DNA of 64,000 nucleotides from Paraburkholderia caribensis (GTDB lineage: Bacteria; Pseudomonadota; Gammaproteobacteria; Burkholderiales; Burkholderiaceae), in assembly GCF_002902945.1 (NCBI RefSeq), contig NZ_CP026103.1, positions 496,001-560,000 of the forward strand. The letters run 5' to 3'. A program made the position numbers and the translations under genes. Position 1 is the first letter of the stretch. Every line of letters starts with the position of its first letter. Of the stretch, positions 18,401 to 25,397 are shown one piece after another. The notes beneath the pieces were generated by a model, which was given only the letters and a program-made list of their open reading frames with translations, searched no databases and was not told the DNA's origin.

Positions 18401-18927
18401 CGCTCGACATCTTCGTGCCGAAAAGCGGCGCACCGACGGGTGCAGCGCTGCCGGACCAGCAGTCGATCGCGAAGGCATTGGAAACCGTTCCCTCGCAGCA
18501 ACTCGAACAGTTGAGCCGTGTGTCGATCAACCCCGCGCCGAACCCACAGGACGCCGTGTGGCAGAAGATCTACAACAAGCCCGACTTTTACTCGGCGGCA
18601 ACGGCGAGTGTTTCTCAGGGCGTGGCGTTTTATCCATGGAAAGACTGGAAGACGATTCCGCAGCAATATGTCGACAGTACGATGACGCATGAAACGGGGC
18701 ATTTGTGGAGCGAAACGCTGTGGAAGGATGCCGCATCCAGGCAGAGCTATCTGGATGCAATCGCCAAAGACGGCAAACCGCCGTCGGCCTACGGCGCGAA
18801 CAATCCGACAGAAGACTTTGCCGAGTCTGCCAATATGTACTGGTCAAGCAAGGGCACGCCTTGCGAGCAGGAAGGACGAAAACGCTATCCGGCCCGTTAT
18901 GACTACTTCGACAAAATTGCTAAATAA
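15454..18927 (+). CDS. vgrG: Type VI secretion tip protein VgrG with C-terminal HExxH (zincin-like) domain
   Basis: 1157-residue 'evolved' VgrG spike. Residues ~1-440 are the gp27-like base (FEFAVDAISTF, YCRQNEFDWNFVHRLLETEG), ~445-520 the gp5-like OB fold (RVRFIWDRLNSGDERASCWVR, GSGYGGVHLPRVGEEVLIDY), then the DUF2345-type beta region to about 830. From residue ~928 a separate C-terminal domain follows, with HETGH at 1079-1083 (H-E-x-x-H) and EDFAES at 1120-1125 offering a third zinc ligand. This is the pattern of a metallopeptidase effector. No structural T6SS genes are nearby, so this is an orphan vgrG island. The last 29 bp overlap the next gene. Confidence 0.93.
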   Translation: MGAQDVIAAITGRLAQGDRLLKLDTPIGSDVLVPQRVVGKSRIGRQFEFAVDAISTFSSIELKKLIAQPVTLWIQQSDQTYAPHNGYVHTARRLGSDGALTTYQISFASWMHFLKFRRDQRIWQDVSADQIISDVFNAHPQAQGWFRFALSKPLPARSYCRQNEFDWNFVHRLLETEGLYGFWQQADDGKSHTLVITDSLSTLDAMSPQAVSFYRAGTKSETDALTQWSSTRTLQSTLLTTRTFDYKSPSSPYNAKGTSTPTLPTHGALPAQAEVYEYTGAYTYGQQDRGDTLSRIRMEEWESRAKRFHGVGGVRHIGAGKRFTLSGHPDHDRDAADQLEFAVIESVWTIENNLPVAGDAPVFPHSLQRTVSAVRASHESERSFELASADGSNGFYRVDIEAQRTSVPYRSPFEHLKPDVQMESAIVVGPQNEEIYTDDLNRIRVRFIWDRLNSGDERASCWVRVAQSDAGSGYGGVHLPRVGEEVLIDYIDGDCDRPIVVGRVYNSANAPHWHSNGLLSGYRSKEFAGSGYNQMVMDDATGQNRVQLYSSSANSYLHLGYLIAHNGNARGAYLGSGFDLGTDSYGAVRAAKGLYVTTYAKQADSQQMEVNEPRQQLANAQGVIDAMSSASQTHQAENLKDGYDALKSFTDATQKRVTGASSNGATAGGGTGSANAFAESAMLFASPAGIGLSTQQSVHVSADRQINLVSGQSTHIATGGSLVASIAQKISLFAQNAGVKLFAGKGKVQVQAHSDNVELTAQKSVKLLSATQNIEAAAQQEILLTSGGAYIRIKDGNIQIHAPGTIDIKGSTHQFSGPTQQSYPLQSMPLPADMQRYSNKVDMSGLDAIAQQDGVSHAWGNTPYYVTNAAGTVLTSGVTDSVGQGSRFFTRESEDVHVWMEKDEWLSSEEIEAESGAPDTAPAPAAPDCSYLDGFKGRIDAPQDFYTKKNAVTLDSGKETKFKFPGGGQQDATQYHAMVNDHPLDIFVPKSGAPTGAALPDQQSIAKALETVPSQQLEQLSRVSINPAPNPQDAVWQKIYNKPDFYSAATASVSQGVAFYPWKDWKTIPQQYVDSTMTHETGHLWSETLWKDAASRQSYLDAIAKDGKPPSAYGANNPTEDFAESANMYWSSKGTPCEQEGRKRYPARYDYFDKIAK

Positions 18928-19342
18928 ACTTTGCCGACAATCGGCAGTCCTCGCCTCGTACGCATTGCTCGTGTGCGGTTGTGCAGGCACATTGGGAGCC
19001 AACAGCATGTCCAGTTCCATTCCCCCAGGCGCGCAAGATCCGCACAACCCGCATCCGGGTTCGATCAACATAAAGTATGCGTGGAACGGCTCGACGGAAA
19101 CAGTGAAAGCCGCCGACTTGCCGGATGCCTTCACGTTCCGCTGCAGCGACGCCAAGGGCAATCCCAGTGAACGGGACAATGCCGCGTGGTGTATTCCCGT
19201 CGTGGAGATCGAAACGGTGTCGGTCGATAAGACCGGACGACCTGTCGCGCCCAAAGACGCGTATTCGATTACGAGTTCGGTGTATGGTCCCGGCCATACG
19301 TTTCTGGAACACGTCACGTCGGGTCCTGCGGCGGGCAAGTGA
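18899..19342 (+). CDS. Putative lipoprotein, candidate immunity partner of the VgrG C-terminal domain
   Basis: 147 residues. The N-terminus has a basic start, a hydrophobic core (VLASYALLVCGCAG) and a likely lipidated Cys28 behind an imperfect lipobox V-C-G-C, so a periplasm-facing lipoprotein is expected. The rest carries a Cys pair (FRCSDAKGN and AWCIPVVE) and no recognised domain. The start overlaps vgrG by 29 bp, implying tight co-expression, the usual place for an immunity gene. No strong ribosome-binding site is seen. The immunity role is inference from position and predicted location only. Confidence 0.6.
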   Translation: MTTSTKLLNKLCRQSAVLASYALLVCGCAGTLGANSMSSSIPPGAQDPHNPHPGSINIKYAWNGSTETVKAADLPDAFTFRCSDAKGNPSERDNAAWCIPVVEIETVSVDKTGRPVAPKDAYSITSSVYGPGHTFLEHVTSGPAAGK

Positions 19343-19379
19343 GCACGAGTGAAGATGATGCATTTCCAAGGCAATCGAC

Positions 19380-20795
19380 ATGACGGATGATTCTTCTATC
19401 TACACGGTTCAGCCTGGCGACACCTTGAGCGTTATCGCCGGCAAGAGGGGCGTGCCGTGGAAAGACATCGCGCGTGCCAACGAAATCGGCGACCCGCGTT
19501 CGCTACAGGTCGGACAGCAACTGCGCATTCCGAAGAGAGCCGGCAAGATCACCACGAACACGCTCGACGCCGAGCACAACCCGCTGCCGAATGCGTCGTA
19601 CCGTATTCGCAGCGGCGACAAGCTCGTGTCGGGCAAGACATCGAAGTCGGGGCAGCTGGAAGCGTTCTGGCCGGACTTCGAAGGACAGACTGTCGAGATC
19701 TTTTTTCAGAAGCTCAATGGCGAGTGGAAGAAGGTGTATGAAACAGTCGCGGAAGAGACCAACAAGCTGGTCACGCTGGTCAGCCCTCGGCTGAAGATTT
19801 CCATGCAGACGCAGCCGCATCCCCAGAACGGCGAAGCGCGGAGCAAGCCGCCGCAGCCGGCTCCAAAGGCGCCGCCTGCCGGCGATCAGACCGATTCGTC
19901 ATTCGCACCGGGCAAAGGCGTCAAGACGACGCAGACGGCCGACGCGGCAGGCGCGGCCGCCGTGAAGGTCACGAGCGATGACGCATCGCTCGATGAGTTT
20001 CTCGACAAGTACACGGGCGACCCGATCACCGAGAAAGATTTCGAGGATGCCGCCAAGGAGATCGGCTGCAAGGTCAACGTGATCAAGGCCGTTCACCAGA
20101 CGGAAGTGGGCGGCGGCAGCTTCACGACTGTCGATGGCAGAACGGTGCCGAAGATTCTTTACGAGCGGCACTATTTCTACAAGCTGTCGGGCGGAAAGTA
20201 TTGGGACACCAATCCGGATCTGTCCTGGCCCACGGGCTATTACCGTCTGAAGACGAAGTACATCAAGAAGACGATGCAGCTCAAAGGCGAAGACGGCCAG
20301 ACGCGCGACGTCGATGTCTGGGTACGCTACAACGCGAAAAAGGACAAGGATCACGCGAAGGATGCCGAAACCGCGCAGGAACTGATCGACGATGGCGTGT
20401 TGACGAAAGAGCGCGATACGTATGGTTCGCTGAGCTACCGGCGTTTGCGCAAGGCGTTCAAGCTCGATGCGTCCGCTGCATTGCAGGCGTGTTCCTGGGG
20501 CGCGTTCCAGATCATGGGCTCGAACTACAAGACCTTGGGCTATGCCACCGTGCAGGAGATGGTGAAGGATATGTCGAGGTCGGAGCGTCCGCATCTGAAG
20601 GGCTTCGTCAACTTCGTCAAGGCGGACCCGGCGCTCGTGAAAGCCGCGAAGAACGAAGACTTTGCTGCATTTGCGTCCCGCTACAATGGTCCGACGTACA
20701 AAGAGAACGACTACGACACGAAGATGAAGAATAACTTCGATGCGTTCGAGAAAGCCGACGCCGCGAAGAAGAGTCAAAAGGACAAAGTAAAGTGA
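19380..20795 (+). CDS. LysM-N-acetylmuramidase, probable T6SS peptidoglycan effector
   Basis: 471 residues, cytoplasmic N-terminus without signal peptide, as expected for cargo of a secretion system. Residues ~7-52 are a LysM domain (YTVQPGDTLSVIAGKRGVPW to VGQQLRIP). A small beta domain follows (residues ~60-140), then a linker rich in Pro, Ala and Lys. Residues ~205-460 match the N-acetylmuramidase domain (Pfam family formerly DUF3380): NVIKAVHQTEVGGGSF with likely catalytic Glu242, KILYERHYFY, and ALQACSWGAFQIMGSNYK. It lies 37 bp after the lipoprotein gene and overlaps the next gene by 4 bp (GTGA). Confidence 0.85.
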   Translation: MTDDSSIYTVQPGDTLSVIAGKRGVPWKDIARANEIGDPRSLQVGQQLRIPKRAGKITTNTLDAEHNPLPNASYRIRSGDKLVSGKTSKSGQLEAFWPDFEGQTVEIFFQKLNGEWKKVYETVAEETNKLVTLVSPRLKISMQTQPHPQNGEARSKPPQPAPKAPPAGDQTDSSFAPGKGVKTTQTADAAGAAAVKVTSDDASLDEFLDKYTGDPITEKDFEDAAKEIGCKVNVIKAVHQTEVGGGSFTTVDGRTVPKILYERHYFYKLSGGKYWDTNPDLSWPTGYYRLKTKYIKKTMQLKGEDGQTRDVDVWVRYNAKKDKDHAKDAETAQELIDDGVLTKERDTYGSLSYRRLRKAFKLDASAALQACSWGAFQIMGSNYKTLGYATVQEMVKDMSRSERPHLKGFVNFVKADPALVKAAKNEDFAAFASRYNGPTYKENDYDTKMKNNFDAFEKADAAKKSQKDKVK

Positions 20796-21427
20796 TCAGA
20801 GATTTACGCTTGGGATGGGTAGTGGCCACGAGCATGTTGATGCCCAACTGGGCGAATGCGGACGAACTGCATTCCGGCGTGTATGAATTGCGCACGGTTC
20901 CCGGTACGCAACTGGATTACCGCAAGGTGTATCTCGTCGTGGAAAAAGGCGAGGTGCAAGGGTTTTTCGATAATCCGTTTACGGCGCCGGCGGCCAACAA
21001 TCCCGATCGCGATCCGACTTGCCGCTTTCTGCTCAAGAGCAGCGATACCAAAGGCAACACGATTACCTTCTCCACGTATTTCGCCGACGAGAAGGGCGGC
21101 AAGATCAGTCTTTCTCCGGGCAGCCAGCAATCGTGGGCGGTGAAAGTCGACGGCGATCTGCCGAATTGCGAAGTGCCGACCATCGAAAGCGGCGATTCAC
21201 TGACCTTCAAGTCGGAGCGGAACTGGATCGGCTTTGCGATGATCGCGAGCAAGCGCGCGCCGTTGTTCTCGGCATCGCAAGATAGCGCACGCACGAAGGG
21301 CTATCTGGTGAAGAACGATGTCGTCGCGGTGCTGGCGCGCATTGGAGACTGGGTGCAGGTCGACTACTTCGCGCGCGGCAACGACCTGGTGCGTTGGGTC
21401 AAGCGAAGCGACCTGCAGGGCGGGTGA
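20792..21427 (+). CDS. Exported protein with SH3-like C-terminus, candidate immunity protein for the muramidase
   Basis: 211 residues. A signal peptide (to about ANA-DE, residue 24) predicts a periplasmic protein. The central part has Cys residues in DPTCRFLLKSS and LPNCEVPT, and the C-terminus (RTKGYLVKNDVVAVLARIGDWVQVDYF, ending VRWVKRSDL) looks like an SH3-type fold, found in proteins that meet the cell wall. The GTG start overlaps the muramidase stop by 4 bp, so translation is coupled. A periplasmic protein paired with a secreted muramidase fits immunity; this is inference, and an accessory role is possible. Confidence 0.62.
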   Translation: MIRDLRLGWVVATSMLMPNWANADELHSGVYELRTVPGTQLDYRKVYLVVEKGEVQGFFDNPFTAPAANNPDRDPTCRFLLKSSDTKGNTITFSTYFADEKGGKISLSPGSQQSWAVKVDGDLPNCEVPTIESGDSLTFKSERNWIGFAMIASKRAPLFSASQDSARTKGYLVKNDVVAVLARIGDWVQVDYFARGNDLVRWVKRSDLQGG

Positions 21428-21429
21428 AA

Positions 21430-21511
21430 CCGTCGCGGGGTACAGGTTCGCTCGCGACGGCGCGCAATGACCGCCCCATGAACAGTGACGGCTCGACCGT
21501 CAGCAATGGGG
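21430..21511. other. Two hairpins after the effector island
   Basis: CCGTCGCG at 21430-21437 pairs with CGCGACGG at 21453-21460. A second, nested hairpin has CCCCAT (21474-21479) pairing with ATGGGG (21506-21511) and, inside, TGACGG-CTCGA-CCGTCA (21486-21502). No T-run follows, so intrinsic termination is uncertain; they may end or stabilise the island transcript. Confidence 0.5.
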
Positions 21512-21558
21512 CACTATGTAAACCTCTGCATAGGGGGCGGTTTGGTGCGGTCGCCGTC

Positions 21559-21600
21559 GGTCCGGGAACGACGAAGGCGACGAATGCGTAGAGTCGGCCA
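21559..21600 (+). repeat. 42-bp flanking direct repeat, right copy
   Basis: Same orientation as the copy at 15083-15124, with 37 of 42 bases identical (differences near the left end and one in GTAGAG versus GTACAG). It lies 132 bp after the last island gene. Confidence 0.75.
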
Positions 21601-21713
21601 CTCTTTCGGACAATCGACGTTCGCGCTACATTGTCAACAATCGAGCCGTTGCCGCGTTCGGTCGGCGGTTCCGATCAGCCGGCCGCTTCCAACGTGCCTA
21701 CGGCAACGTACGA

Positions 21714-21958
21714 ATGAAAATCGACGAACTGAACTGGACGGCTCCGTGGCATTCGCTTTCCAAGGAAGGAGAAGTTGTAGGACTGCGACGTCAGTTAATA
21801 GGGAAGTGACTGGTCGCCATCCCCTTTGTGGTCAGGTAGCCACCGTCATTGGTCGACGCATTGACAACGATGACGTCCTCGTGGCTCTTTCTGATGGTTC
21901 GTACGTGAATGTGCACCTCACATGGAGTCTGTCAGACGCGGGCCCATTTTTCGGATAG
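21714..21958 (+). pseudogene. Decayed small gene with a frameshift
   Basis: The frame from ATG 21714 reads MKIDELNWTAPWHSLSKEGE and stops at 21807-21809. A shifted frame then continues smoothly from about 21800 with VTGRHPLCGQVATVIGRR, NDDVLVALSDGSYVNVHLTW, to a stop at 21958. Together they resemble a small protein family of about 80 residues with a central GHPL and a C-terminal VHLTW, known to me only as hypothetical. I infer one indel near 21795-21805. It lies next to the island border and may be a relic of the site where the island entered. Confidence 0.5.
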
Positions 21959-22260
21959 ATATCCAGCATGGTTTGCATATGAGTCGCTAGCGGATGCAAT
22001 GCCGGTCAGCTTCACGCCAGCTGTTTAGGAGGTGGGGCGCAGATTTGTTTGTCTTATTTCGTCAGCGCAGGTCTGATTGTCCCGGAGCTGGTTTCGTTTG
22101 TCTCTCACCAAAAAGCAAAAGCAAAAGCAAAAGCAAAAAACCAAACCCCCCCACACCTATCAGAAAACCTGATCCCTCCGATCCAAATTACGCGTTTTTC
22201 TTACGTCAAAGAATCCTGCATAGTACCTCCACCACGAATCCACGCGAAGCGACACCTCCC
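21959..22260. other. Gene-free stretch before the alpha/beta hydrolase
   Basis: About 300 bp with no credible gene apart from an in-frame but featureless upstream extension of the hydrolase reading frame. It contains the hexamer tract at 22109-22140. No clear promoter or operator was recognised. Confidence 0.5.
22109..22140. repeat. Hexamer tract (GCAAAA-type) upstream of the hydrolase
   Basis: Four to five copies of AAAAGC, 120 bp upstream of the alpha/beta hydrolase start. It is the reverse complement of the tract type at 14237-14296, so the two tracts lie in inverted orientation around the T6SS island. No copy of the 117-bp terminal repeat accompanies it. Confidence 0.85.
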
Positions 22261-23112
22261 ATGAACATGCGAACCGATCCCGCATTGCTCGCCAACCCGC
22301 AACTGAGCTTTGCGACCGTCGCATCGGGAATCTGCATCCCCTACATCGAACGCGGCACGGGCGAGCCCGTCATATTCGTGCACGGTTCACTCTGCGATTA
22401 CCGCTACTGGGACGCCCAGATCGCGCCCTTGTCCGCGCATTTTCGCTGTATCGCCCCTAGCCTCAGCCACTATTGGCCCGCCGCCGAAGCGTGCATTCAA
22501 AATGAGTTCGGCTGGCAGGAACACGTCGCCGAGTTGGCGGAATTCATCGTCGCAATGGATCTCGCGCCCGTTCACCTCGTGGGCCATTCGCGCGGCGGAT
22601 CTATCGCATTCCAGCTCGCGCGTGAATATCCGCGTCTCGTCAAAACCTTGACGCTCGCCGATCCGGGCGGCCCGTTGCAACTCGACGGCATGCGCGAAGC
22701 GTCGTTGCCCTCGGCGATGAACGCATTGCGCGCCAAGGTCGCCGGCATGATCGAGGAGGGCGTCGTGGAGCCCGGCCTCGAACTGTTCGTCGATTCCGTC
22801 AGCGTGCCAGGCGCCTGGAAAAAGAGCACCGACGCGTTCCGTACGATGGCGATCGACAACGCCAGCACGCTCCCCAAGCAGTTTCTCGATCCTCTGCCCG
22901 CCTATTCGCGCGATACGGCGTCGCAGATCGCATGCCGGACACTGTTGATCGACGGCCAGAAGAGTCCGCGCATGTTCCGCAATAACGTCGAAAGCCTCGA
23001 AGGCTGGATCTATCTCGCAGAGCGAGCCACGATAGCGGGCGCTTCGCACGGCATGAACGTCGCGAATCCGGCCGCGTTCAACAGAATGCTGCGTTCGTTC
23101 ATCGACTACTGA
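22261..23112 (+). CDS. Alpha/beta hydrolase
   Basis: 283 residues, cytoplasmic (no signal). The oxyanion stretch FVHGSLCDYRYWD lies near residue 40, the nucleophile elbow HSRGGS with Ser near residue 108, and the catalytic His in IAGASHGMNVANPAAFN at the C-terminus. The catalytic acid probably lies in TLLIDGQKSP. The substrate is unknown; esterases, haloalkane-type and ring-cleavage hydrolases share this outline. The start at 22261 begins the compact fold; a longer in-frame reading upstream is low-complexity. Its end is convergent with a GNAT gene, 18 bp apart. Confidence 0.85.
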   Translation: MNMRTDPALLANPQLSFATVASGICIPYIERGTGEPVIFVHGSLCDYRYWDAQIAPLSAHFRCIAPSLSHYWPAAEACIQNEFGWQEHVAELAEFIVAMDLAPVHLVGHSRGGSIAFQLAREYPRLVKTLTLADPGGPLQLDGMREASLPSAMNALRAKVAGMIEEGVVEPGLELFVDSVSVPGAWKKSTDAFRTMAIDNASTLPKQFLDPLPAYSRDTASQIACRTLLIDGQKSPRMFRNNVESLEGWIYLAERATIAGASHGMNVANPAAFNRMLRSFIDY

Positions 23113-23130
23113 CCCGCACTAGCACCTCGC

Positions 23131-23646
23131 TCAATCGAGCCGCAGAACCATCTCGACTTCGCGATCCGTGTCGTCGTCGATCGCATCGTCGCTCGGCTCG
23201 TCTTCCACGGCTTCAAAGCCCGCCGAACGGTACAGCGCGATCGCGCTGGCGTTCGCCCTGCCCGTGTTGAGCGCGATCTGGGTCAGGCCCATCGCGCGCG
23301 CCTGGTCGACGGCAGCCGCGATCAGGCGCCGCGCGATGCCGTTCCTTCGATGCGGATGCGCAACGAACAGCCCCCACAGAAAGCCCTTTTGCTGCACGGG
23401 ACGCAGCGGATATCGCCGCAGTCCCGCGACGGCGACGAGCGTCTCGCCAGCGAATGCGCCCAACACCACCTGATTCGCCGTCGCACCTATACGCGCCTCG
23501 ATTTCATCGATCGAGCGTTTTTCTTCTTCCTCGCGTGTCGACAGAAAAGACGCCGGGTCCTCGTCGATCGCGCACAGACGCAGCGACACGTAGGCGGCAG
23601 CGTCGCTGGCGGATAAGGGGCGGATGATCGGGCAGGCTGATTCCAT
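23131..23646 (-). CDS. GNAT family N-acetyltransferase
   Basis: 171 residues, a single GNAT domain. The acetyl-CoA-binding motif is PHRRNGIARRLIAAAVDQAR near residues 97-116, followed by LNTGRANASAIALYRSAGFEAVEDEP. This is the general layout of free-standing GNATs of unknown substrate. It starts within a 308-bp gap shared with the divergent MFS gene. No operon partner. Confidence 0.87.
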   Translation of the reverse strand: MESACPIIRPLSASDAAAYVSLRLCAIDEDPASFLSTREEEEKRSIDEIEARIGATANQVVLGAFAGETLVAVAGLRRYPLRPVQQKGFLWGLFVAHPHRRNGIARRLIAAAVDQARAMGLTQIALNTGRANASAIALYRSAGFEAVEDEPSDDAIDDDTDREVEMVLRLD

Positions 23647-23954
23647 CGCGCGATTTTAAAGTATGGGTGGCGGTGCGGGCTTCGACGAATCGAATGGTTC
23701 GCTGAAATACGTCGTCGTACAACATTCGTCTAACGATCCATATTCGAACCACAGTGGACAGCTGGAATATCCCGTGCACAGCCTTAACCAAGTTGATGCA
23801 TTCCGCCAGGGTAAACGCCGGATTGTCAAAAATGGTGCGACGCTTCAATCTGTCATCAGACAACCTATGAGACGGAATGTATTCGTGCATTCTCCACGAA
23901 GTCGGTTGCACAATCTTGCCGGCTGAACGCTGGTGCGCAGGGAGGAGACATTGC
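23647..23954. other. Intergenic region between GNAT and MFS genes
   Basis: 308 bp without a gene. It should hold the promoters of both divergent genes. The only notable motif is the TGTC-ATCA-GACA palindrome at 23851-23862. GGAGGAGA before 23955 is the MFS ribosome-binding site. Confidence 0.6.
23851..23862. promoter_or_regulatory. Candidate GntR-type operator upstream of the MFS gene
   Basis: TGTC-ATCA-GACA, a 12-bp inverted repeat 93 bp before the MFS start. Sugar-acid transporters of this family are often repressed by FCD-type GntR regulators whose sites share the TTGTC/GACAA look. The match is weak and no regulator gene is adjacent. Confidence 0.3.
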
Positions 23955-25331
23955 ATGGCCAACGTTGTGCAAGGCGTGAGCGCTGAGCGGCGAACCCGCG
24001 TCCGCTACGGGATTGTCGCGATGCTGTTCTTCGTCACGGCCGTCAACTATGCAGACCGTGCAACGCTTTCGATGGCGGGGACGTCGATGTCGAAAGATCT
24101 CGGTCTGGATGCCGTGGCCATGGGTTTCATCTTCTCCGCGTTCGGCTGGTCGTATGTGATCGGCCAGTTGCCGGGCGGCTGGCTGCTCGACCGCTTCGGC
24201 TCGAAGCGCGTCTACGCGGCCAGCATTTTTATCTGGTCGCTGTTCACGGTCATGCAGGGCACGGTGACCTTTCTGAGCGTGTCGCTCGCCGTCAGCGTGC
24301 TGTTCGCACTGCGCTTTCTGGTGGGCCTCGCCGAAGCGCCGTCGTTTCCCGCCAATGGGCGCATCGTCGCTTCGTGGTTTCCCGCTGCGGAGCGCGGCAC
24401 GGCGTCGGCCATTTTCAACTCCGCGCAGTACTTCGCAACTGTGCTGTTCGCGCCGATCATGGGCTGGGTCACCCACCGCTTCGGCTGGCCCTATGTGTTC
24501 TATTTCATGGGGGCAGTAGGCATCGTCGTGAGCCTCGTCTGGATGAAAACGGTCTACAGCCCGAAGGACCATCCTCGCATCAGCCGCGCGGAACTCGACC
24601 ATATCCAGGAGGGCGGCGCGCTCATCGACATGGACCGGCCGAAGAAGAGCCGCGCCGCGAATCAGGCCGCAACGCCCGCCAGCGCATCGTCGCCAGACGT
24701 GAACGAAGCGGCGAAAGCGTCGTACGTCAAGCAACTGCTCGGCAACCGGATGCTGCTTGGCGTGTACATCAGCCAGTATTGCATTACCACGCTCACGTAT
24801 TTCTTCCTGACGTGGTTCCCTGTGTATCTCGTCAAAGAGCGTGGCATGTCCATTCTCAATGCGGGCTTCGTCGCCGCATTGCCCGCCGTGTGCGGATTCG
24901 TCGGCGGCGTGCTGGGCGGCATCTTCTCCGACTTCCTGATCCGTAAGGGCTTCTCGCTCACCGTTGCGCGCAAGGTGCCGATCGTCGTGGGCATGTTGCT
25001 GTCGACGAGCATGATCGCGTGCAACTACGTGGACTCTTCAGCCGTGGTCGTTGCGATCATGGCGTTTGCGTTCTTCGGCAAGGGCCTGGGCGCACTCGGC
25101 TGGGCGGTCGTTGCAGATACATCGCCGAAGCAGATCGCGGGTCTGAGCGGCGGCATGTTCAATATGTTCGGCAACGTCGCCGCCATCACGACGCCGATCA
25201 TCATCGGCTATATCGTCAACGCGACGGGGTCGTTTAGCGGCGCGCTGGTGTTCGTCGCCTGCAATGCGCTCGTTGCGATCGTCAGCTACCTGGTGATCGT
25301 TGGAGAAATCAGGCGCGTTGAATTGAAGTAA
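23955..25331 (+). CDS. MFS transporter, sugar-acid (glucarate/galactarate/hexuronate) type
   Basis: 458 residues, inner-membrane, about 12 membrane segments. It belongs to the anion:cation symporter group: AVNYADRATLSMAG near residue 30, PGGWLLDRFGSKRVYAAS near residue 78 (the MFS loop 2-3 motif), and EAPSFPANGRIVASWFPAAERG near residue 130, which is typical of GudP/GarP/ExuT-like carriers. The start at 23955 has GGAGGAGA upstream. No catabolic genes for glucarate are adjacent, so the substrate stays open. A strong terminator follows. Confidence 0.9.
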   Translation: MANVVQGVSAERRTRVRYGIVAMLFFVTAVNYADRATLSMAGTSMSKDLGLDAVAMGFIFSAFGWSYVIGQLPGGWLLDRFGSKRVYAASIFIWSLFTVMQGTVTFLSVSLAVSVLFALRFLVGLAEAPSFPANGRIVASWFPAAERGTASAIFNSAQYFATVLFAPIMGWVTHRFGWPYVFYFMGAVGIVVSLVWMKTVYSPKDHPRISRAELDHIQEGGALIDMDRPKKSRAANQAATPASASSPDVNEAAKASYVKQLLGNRMLLGVYISQYCITTLTYFFLTWFPVYLVKERGMSILNAGFVAALPAVCGFVGGVLGGIFSDFLIRKGFSLTVARKVPIVVGMLLSTSMIACNYVDSSAVVVAIMAFAFFGKGLGALGWAVVADTSPKQIAGLSGGMFNMFGNVAAITTPIIIGYIVNATGSFSGALVFVACNALVAIVSYLVIVGEIRRVELK

Positions 25332-25340
25332 GCTCACATG

Positions 25341-25385
25341 GTCCGCTATGCTCGATTGCCGTATCGAGCGTAGCGGACTTTTTTT
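25341..25385 (+). terminator. Intrinsic terminator after the MFS gene
   Basis: A 16-bp stem, GTCCGCTATGCTCGAT (25341-25356) with ATCGAGCGTAGCGGAC (25363-25378), one G-U pair and a six-base loop, followed by a run of seven T. It could also end the convergent GNAT transcript, although the T-run favours the plus strand. Confidence 0.92.
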
Positions 25386-25397
25386 CGCCGTTGCATT

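Noticed and set aside
15083..21600. Integrative element with att sites
   Set aside because: The 42-bp repeats are imperfect, no integrase or tRNA gene is nearby; kept only as possible recombination borders.
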